Assembly (NCBI GenBank): GCA_964603785.1
Contig: CAZRWD010000001.1
Location: forward strand, 434,001-498,000
From: CAZRWD01 sp964603785
Lineage (GTDB): Bacteria; Fermentibacterota; Fermentibacteria; Fermentibacterales; Fermentibacteraceae
Direction: 5' to 3'
Length of the DNA stretch: 64,000 nt
Under the pieces are notes generated by a model. The model did no database searches. It saw only the letters and a list, made by a program, of their open reading frames with translations, and was not told where the DNA came from. Below, piece by piece: positions 59,031 to 64,000 of the stretch (positions are counted from its first letter, which is position 1; each line of letters starts with the position of its first letter). The translations under genes were made by a program, and so were the position numbers.

Positions 59031-62000
59031 ATGCTCACCACGCTTGCCGCTCTGGTCATCATGGCCCAGCCTCCGGCGATCACCGAGGTGATGGCCGATC
59101 CTCTGAATGAAGATGCGTGTGAATTCGTCGAGTTCCACAACCCGGCCGGAGTGGCCGTCGATCTGGCGGGCTTCTCGCTCACCGACGGAGACGCTCTGGA
59201 CTACATGCAGGCGTGGGACGAGGCGGTGCACGGCGATTTCCCCGATCCCGACGCCGTAACCGGCACGACCCTCATTCCTCCGGGGGCGTATGCCGTCCTC
59301 TTCGAGACGGGCTATCTCTCCGCTCCGGCCTACGACATCCCGCCGGGCACTGTCGTGCTGACGACCGGCGATGCCTCCATCTGCAACGGGCTGGCTGCCG
59401 CCAGCGATCCCCTGACACTGTTCGACGCCGCCGGCACGGCCGACAGCAACGCGGTGTCCACCTACGGCACCCCCGTTCCATCGGATGCGTGGCAGGATCG
59501 CGACGACGACGGTCTCGACGCCATACCCTTCGATCCCGGAGACGGGCTCAGCGTGGAGAGGATCGCGGCCTCGTTCCCCGACACGGAGCAGGGGTGGGCC
59601 GCCGGGCCTCCGGGGGGCACGCCGGGTCTCCCGCCCACCGGCGCGGGGGTGAATGTCGCATGCATCTCCCTCTCGGTCTCCGAAACCCAGCCTCCGCCGG
59701 GCGCTGCGGTCACCGCCACGGCGCTCTTCCTCTGCAACGGGACCCTACCCTGCCCCGGCGGCGCCCTCACTCTCTTCATCGATTACGATGCCGACTCCAC
59801 GGCCGGCCCGGGCGACCCGATACTCGCGCAGGCCGACGCCGCCGGCCTGCTCCCGGGCCAGGCGGACACGCTCACCGCTACATTCTCCCTCGAGCAGGGC
59901 TGGTTCTGCCTCGCGGGCCTGGCGGCCTGCACCGGGGACACCATCCCCGGGGACGACCACAGGACTGCATGCGTGGCACCGGGAGGCGGCACGCCGGCGA
60001 TCGTCACCGAGGTCATGGCCGATCCGCTGTCGGAGGACACCGACGAGTTCATCGAGATCCACTTCCCGGGCCCGGGCGCCTTCCCCCTGGCCGGGTCCCG
60101 CCTGACCGACGGAGACGCGCTCGACATCATATCCGCCTGGAGCGGGCCGTTCCCCGACGCCGACGCGGCCCCCTCCCGATGGCTCCCCGCAGGGCGCACG
60201 GCCGTGGTGCTCGACCCGGAGTACATCCTGGGCGCCACGCCCTACGACCTGCCGGAGTCCACGATCGTCGCGACGGTATCCAACACCACCCTCGGGAACG
60301 GCCTGACCGCGGACGACCCGGTGACCCTCTACGGCCCCTTCGGAACCGGGATCGCCGACGTCCTCTCGACCTACGGCACCCCGACCGACTCCCCGGACCC
60401 GCTCCTGAGGGACGATGACGGGCTGGACGGCATCCCGTTCGATCCCGGAGACGGGCTCTCGGTAGAGCGCACATACCTGTTCGGACCGGACGCGGAGTAC
60501 AACTGGGCAGCCTCGGTTCCGGGAGGCACCCCCGGGAGTGTTCCCCAGCCGTCAGACAGCCTCGATGCCTGCGCGCTGTGGATCAGCTTCGAGGAACAGG
60601 TGCGATTCGATGCGGACCATCTCATGCAGGCCTCGTGCGCAGTGATGAACTGCGGCGGAGTCCCGTCGCCCGGATTCGATGCGGTGCTGTTCCTCGACCT
60701 GGACGCAGACTCGGCCGCGGGGCCCTCGGAGATCGTGGCGACCCTCGCCGTGCCGCCGCTCGCTCCGGGAACGACCGACACCCTCCCGGCGCAGTTCACG
60801 GTGCAGGACGGCCCGTGGCTCGCCGGCTGCACGGTCATGCTTCCCGGCGACGAGGATCCCTCCGACGACACAGTCCTCGGCTGGTTCACCGTCGGGGAGG
60901 CCGCCCTCCCCGTGCTGACCGAGATAGTCTGCAACCCCGGGGACGAGGACAGGGACGAGTTCGTCGAGATCTTCTTCCCCGGCCCGGGGGTGTTCGACGC
61001 TGCCGGCTGCCATCTCTCGGACGGCGATGCGGTGGATGTCATAGTGCCATGGAGCCCCGGTCACGGGGAGATCTCGGATCCCGACGCGATACCCTCCTCC
61101 TTCCTGCCTGCGGGCTCGTGGGCCGTGATCCTCGACTCGGAGTACGCCTCCGGCCTCCAGCCATGGGATCTGGAACCGGGCACGCGGGTCCTGACGACCG
61201 GGAACACCACACTGGGCGACGGGCTCGCCGGCACGGATCCGCTCGTCCTCTATACGGCGGGGGGGACGACCCTCGCCGACATCGCATCGACATACGGCAC
61301 GCCCATGCTCGACGACGATCCCCTCCTCTGTGACGACGACGGCCTCGACGGCATCCCGTTCAATCCCGGGGAGGGCCTCTCGGTGCACCGCATCGTCATC
61401 GCAGGACCCGACGGCGAGTGGAACTGGGCGGGGATCGATCCCACCCCCGGGGGGCCTGCGGAGGGCGTGCAGCCGGGGATCAGCTTCGCCCCCGCCGGCA
61501 TCCTCCTCGAACCGCCCATGGGAGAGGAGGGCTGGGCCGTCCAGGTCACCTCCCTGGTGGCCTCCCTCGGAACCGATCCGGCTGCGCCGGGCGACCTGCA
61601 GGTCCTGGTCTTCGCCGACGCGGACTATTCGGGCACGCCCTCCCCAGCCGAGATCGTGTTCTCGGGCCTGCCCGACCCCCCTGCCCCCGGCGACACCATC
61701 GCCGTCCAGGCGGCATGGGTGGCCATGGCGGTCCAGGTGCCCGTCATCGTGGTGTCGACATGCTCCGGGGACAGCATCTCCGCGGACGACACCCTCTCCG
61801 TGCTATGGAACCGGCATTACGACATCGTGATCAACGAGGTGATGTACCACCCGCAGCCGGGCGGGCCCGAGTGGCTCGAGCTCCTCAACGCATCCGACGA
61901 CCCGCTCGACCTCGCCGGGCTGGTACTCTCCGACTCGAGGGAGTCGGTCACCGTCACGACGGCCGCGACCGTCCTGCCGCCCGGCGGCTATGCGGTGGTG

Positions 62001-62630
62001 ACGTCCGACAGCTCGGACTTCTCGCAGGCCTGGCCGGAGGTTTCCTGCATCATCCTGCAGCCCCCCTCGTGGCCAGCGCTGAACGATCAGACGCAGCCCG
62101 GGCAGCAGTATGCCGACGACCTGAGGCTTGCCCTCCCGGACGGGCAGGTCGTAGACCGCGTCCCCTACGACGACGAATGGGGCGGCGGTACGGGCACGAG
62201 TCTGGAGAAGACCGGGCCCCTGCTCCACGGATGGCTCTCCGGGAGCTGGACATCCTGCTCCGCCGGCGGGACTCCCGGGATGCGGAACACCTCCTTCGAT
62301 CCCGGTGGCGGCAGCGGGTTCCTCAGCTTCTGGCCCGATCCCTTCTCGCCGGACGGTGACGGCGAGGACGACTTCCTGGACATTTCGGTGGACATGACCC
62401 CGCAGTCCGGAAGCGTGACCGTCATCGTCTACAACGTGCAGGGCAGGCCGGTGAGGACCCTTGCCGACTCGGCGCCCTGCACGGGGGTGCTCCACCTGCT
62501 CTGGGACGGCACGGCCGACGGCGGCGCGAGGCTGGCCGTGGGCCGGTACATCGTCTTCGCCCGGGCGCGCGGACAGTCCGGCGAGAGCAGGGAGGCCGCC
62601 GGGGTGGTCATCCTGGCACGCCCCCTCTGA
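59031..62630 (+). CDS. Large secreted protein with four lamin-tail domains and FlgD-like C-terminus
   Basis: A 1,199-residue protein with a short signal peptide (MLTTLAALVIMA). Four lamin-tail domains begin near residues 14 (ITEVMADPLNEDACEFVEF), 323 (VTEVMADPLSEDTDEFIEI), 626 (LTEIVCNPGDEDRDEFVEI) and 931 (INEVMYHPQPGGPEWLEL). The first three each end in a DDDGLDxIPF block and are joined by CARDB/Ig-like domains. The last 110 residues are a FlgD-type Ig domain opening with WPDPFSPDGDGEDDFLDI, the module used as a C-terminal cell-surface part in Bacteroidota and relatives. LTDs bind nucleic acid or act as adhesion/structural domains; no catalytic domain is visible. Confidence 0.85.
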   Translation: MLTTLAALVIMAQPPAITEVMADPLNEDACEFVEFHNPAGVAVDLAGFSLTDGDALDYMQAWDEAVHGDFPDPDAVTGTTLIPPGAYAVLFETGYLSAPAYDIPPGTVVLTTGDASICNGLAAASDPLTLFDAAGTADSNAVSTYGTPVPSDAWQDRDDDGLDAIPFDPGDGLSVERIAASFPDTEQGWAAGPPGGTPGLPPTGAGVNVACISLSVSETQPPPGAAVTATALFLCNGTLPCPGGALTLFIDYDADSTAGPGDPILAQADAAGLLPGQADTLTATFSLEQGWFCLAGLAACTGDTIPGDDHRTACVAPGGGTPAIVTEVMADPLSEDTDEFIEIHFPGPGAFPLAGSRLTDGDALDIISAWSGPFPDADAAPSRWLPAGRTAVVLDPEYILGATPYDLPESTIVATVSNTTLGNGLTADDPVTLYGPFGTGIADVLSTYGTPTDSPDPLLRDDDGLDGIPFDPGDGLSVERTYLFGPDAEYNWAASVPGGTPGSVPQPSDSLDACALWISFEEQVRFDADHLMQASCAVMNCGGVPSPGFDAVLFLDLDADSAAGPSEIVATLAVPPLAPGTTDTLPAQFTVQDGPWLAGCTVMLPGDEDPSDDTVLGWFTVGEAALPVLTEIVCNPGDEDRDEFVEIFFPGPGVFDAAGCHLSDGDAVDVIVPWSPGHGEISDPDAIPSSFLPAGSWAVILDSEYASGLQPWDLEPGTRVLTTGNTTLGDGLAGTDPLVLYTAGGTTLADIASTYGTPMLDDDPLLCDDDGLDGIPFNPGEGLSVHRIVIAGPDGEWNWAGIDPTPGGPAEGVQPGISFAPAGILLEPPMGEEGWAVQVTSLVASLGTDPAAPGDLQVLVFADADYSGTPSPAEIVFSGLPDPPAPGDTIAVQAAWVAMAVQVPVIVVSTCSGDSISADDTLSVLWNRHYDIVINEVMYHPQPGGPEWLELLNASDDPLDLAGLVLSDSRESVTVTTAATVLPPGGYAVVTSDSSDFSQAWPEVSCIILQPPSWPALNDQTQPGQQYADDLRLALPDGQVVDRVPYDDEWGGGTGTSLEKTGPLLHGWLSGSWTSCSAGGTPGMRNTSFDPGGGSGFLSFWPDPFSPDGDGEDDFLDISVDMTPQSGSVTVIVYNVQGRPVRTLADSAPCTGVLHLLWDGTADGGARLAVGRYIVFARARGQSGESREAAGVVILARPL

Positions 62631-62676
62631 AGTGCGGGTCGACGGGCCCCTCCTCGAGGGCACGCCATGATGCGCA

Positions 62677-62713
62677 GCGCCCCCCTCCGGCCTTCCGCGC
62701 CGGAGGGGGGCGC
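62677..62713. terminator. Perfect 14-bp hairpin between convergent genes
   Basis: GCGCCCCCCTCCGG (62677-62690) and CCGGAGGGGGGCGC (62700-62713) form a perfect 14-bp stem with a 9-nt loop. It stands between the plus-strand LTD gene and the minus-strand dehydrogenase gene and could stop transcription from both sides, although neither side has a T run. Confidence 0.6.
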
Positions 62714-62754
62714 GCTTCGTCCGCTGGTCCTCCGGGAGGTCCCGGAGATCCGTG

Positions 62755-63750
62755 CTACTCGGAGGGGGCTCCCCTGTAGAGCTCGCCCTTCTCGTGCCTC
62801 GCGCGAAGCTTCTCGAGCATGTCCCTCGACATCGCGTCCAGGTCCCAGGCCGGCGACCAGCCCCACTCCTCGCGGGCGGCGGTGTCGTCGACGCTCATGG
62901 GCCAGGAGTCGGCGATCCCCTGGCGGAAGTCGGGCTCGTAGGTGCAGGTGAACCCGGGGACGTGCCGGGCGATGTTCTCCGCGAGCTCCCCGGCGGTGAA
63001 CGACATCGCGCCGACATTGAAGTCATTGTAATGCTTGAGCTTCGAGAAGTCGGCCTCGGCCAGGTCCATCGTGGCCTTGATGCAGTCCGGCATGTACATC
63101 ATGGGCAGGGCGGTGTCGGCCCTCACGAAGCACTTGTAGCTGCCCTGCTCGACCGCCTTGTAGTAGATCTCGACGGCGAAGTCGGTGGTCCCCCCGCCGG
63201 GCAGCGTCTCCGCGGAGATGATCCCCGGGTAGCGCAGTCCGCGGGCATCCACTCCGAAGCGGCGTACGTAGTAGTCCGCCAGCAGCTCTCCGGCAACCTT
63301 GGTCACCCCGTACATCGTCCTGGGCTTGAGAACCGTCTCCTGGGGAGTCCGGTTCCGGGGGGTCTCGGGGCCGAAGGCGGCGATGGAGCTGGGGATGATG
63401 ACCCTCGCCATCCCGTAGTCCCTGGCGCATTCCAGAACGTTGATGGTGCCGTTCATGTTCACGTCCCAGCAGAGCTGGGGGTTCTTCTCGCCGACGGCGG
63501 AGAGGATTGCCGCCATGTGGAAGATCGTGTCGATCTCGTGCCTACGTATCACGACATCCAGACTGGCCCTCTTCGTGACGTCGATGAAGTAGAACGGCCC
63601 GCCCTCCATCAGTTCGCCGGTCGGCGCGGTCCTGCGCCCCGTGGCGACGACGTTCTCGGCTCCATACCTCTGCCTTAGGGCCGTCGTCAGCTCGCTGCCG
63701 ATCTGGCCCACCGCGCCGGTCACGAGTATTCTCCTGATGCTCTTGGCCAT
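62755..63750 (-). CDS. SDR-type L-threonine 3-dehydrogenase (epimerase family)
   Basis: A 331-residue NAD-dependent short-chain dehydrogenase/epimerase. Cofactor motif RILVTGAVGQIGSEL; catalytic set PSSIAAFGPETP and TMYGVTKVAGELL (YxxxK). The segments AAILSAVGEKNPQL, GIISAETLPGGGTTDFAVE and LPMMYMPDCIKAT fit the GalE-like threonine dehydrogenases rather than UDP-glucose epimerase. Reaction: L-threonine to 2-amino-3-ketobutyrate. ATG 63750 with GGAAGGA upstream. No 2-amino-3-ketobutyrate CoA ligase gene is in the window. Confidence 0.85.
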   Translation of the reverse strand: MAKSIRRILVTGAVGQIGSELTTALRQRYGAENVVATGRRTAPTGELMEGGPFYFIDVTKRASLDVVIRRHEIDTIFHMAAILSAVGEKNPQLCWDVNMNGTINVLECARDYGMARVIIPSSIAAFGPETPRNRTPQETVLKPRTMYGVTKVAGELLADYYVRRFGVDARGLRYPGIISAETLPGGGTTDFAVEIYYKAVEQGSYKCFVRADTALPMMYMPDCIKATMDLAEADFSKLKHYNDFNVGAMSFTAGELAENIARHVPGFTCTYEPDFRQGIADSWPMSVDDTAAREEWGWSPAWDLDAMSRDMLEKLRARHEKGELYRGAPSE

Positions 63751-63774
63751 GGCTTCCTTCCGGATGTTGTGCCG

Positions 63775-64000
63775 CTACTGGGAACTGCTCCCGGAGCCCG
63801 GGATCGAAACGCGGTAAATCTCTGTGCCCACGGTCAGGTTGTCCAGGAGGGAGTCGCCCTCGACGACCTCGCCGAACGCGGTGTATCTGCAGTCGAGCCT
63901 GTGATGGCCGTCCAGCATGATGAAGAACTGGCTGCCGCCCGTCCCCGGACCTGCGTCGGCCATGCCCACCACTCCCCTGTCGAAGGGTTCCAGGCCGGGT
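63775..64000 (-). CDS. Cyclophilin-type peptidyl-prolyl isomerase, 5' partial
   Basis: Only the C-terminal 74 residues are inside the window. They contain the cyclophilin core: EPFDRGVVGMADAG, then GTGGSQFFIMLDG and YTAFGEVVEG. It catalyses cis-trans isomerisation of prolyl bonds. The stop is 24 bp before the dehydrogenase start; the protein begins beyond base 64000. Confidence 0.9.
   Translation of the reverse strand, partial: PGLEPFDRGVVGMADAGPGTGGSQFFIMLDGHHRLDCRYTAFGEVVEGDSLLDNLTVGTEIYRVSIPGSGSSSQ

Noticed and set aside
1..64000. CRISPR arrays, insertion sequences, rRNA genes
   Set aside because: No direct-repeat array, transposase or rRNA sequence was seen on either strand.

Overview
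This is a gene-dense, roughly 70% GC bacterial chromosome segment with about 52 protein genes, one tRNA and no gene-free stretch over 300 bp. Inference on identity: a diderm (Gram-negative) member of an uncultivated, FCB-like candidate phylum such as Fermentibacteria or Eisenbacteria. Supporting signs are an MsbA-type exporter and three heptosyltransferase-family enzymes (LPS-type envelope), FG-GAP and lamin-tail-domain secreted proteins with a FlgD-like C-terminal module, a DUF2723 membrane protein, MglA-type GTPases and a regulatory PTS with HPr kinase. An archaeal-type GatE is a surprise. No marker gene such as 16S rRNA is present, so the phylum call is unproven.

Layout. 1-591 (-): 5' part of an FG-GAP secreted protein, interrupted by an in-frame TGA. 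654-5250 (+): DUF362 protein, radical SAM/SPASM protein, and a two-subunit ADP-forming acyl-CoA synthetase whose beta subunit carries a C-terminal 2[4Fe-4S] ferredoxin. 5247-17553 (-): a long co-directional run of GNAT, arylsulfatase-superfamily lipoprotein, DNA polymerase I, two GT9 enzymes, TPR protein, CDP-alcohol phosphatidyltransferase, a small secreted protein, tRNA-Gly(CCC), dapF, GT-C-like membrane protein and MglA-type GTPase. 17641-33496 (-): a very long run starting from one strong promoter at hpf and continuing hprK, ptsH, ptsI, nucleotidyltransferase, two GT4s, Gx-family protein, DUF4321, tatA, MglA-type GTPase, zinc-ribbon membrane protein, topA, xer recombinase and DUF2723. 33789-35474 (+): gatE, divergent from hpf. 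35471-53461 (-): an NtrC/NtrB-like pair, a polysaccharide gene cluster (six GT2/GT4 glycosyltransferases and three membrane proteins), flavin reductase-like protein, 1-Cys peroxiredoxin, a hybrid histidine kinase and a small protein with its own promoter. 53509-58929 (-): mutS, a GT9 heptosyltransferase and an MsbA-like ABC exporter. 59031-62630 (+): a 1,199-residue four-LTD surface protein. 62755-64000 (-): SDR-type threonine dehydrogenase and the 3' end of a cyclophilin.

Genes are packed with 1-28 nt overlaps (ATGA, GTGA, TTGA and TGATG junctions), so translational coupling is likely throughout. Many starts are GTG or TTG and were chosen by Shine-Dalgarno position and overlap with the gene before. 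The few real intergenic gaps hold good sigma70-type promoters with 16-17 bp spacers. One of them, upstream of hpf, is followed by a factor-independent terminator inside the leader. Two others place the -10 element exactly 6 nt before an ATG, which suggests leaderless mRNAs.

Best candidates for something new: the DUF362/radical SAM/ferredoxin-fused acyl-CoA synthetase operon, the bacterial GatE, the leader terminator of the hpf-PTS operon, the MglA-TatA-zinc ribbon module, and the in-frame TGA with a SECIS-like hairpin.
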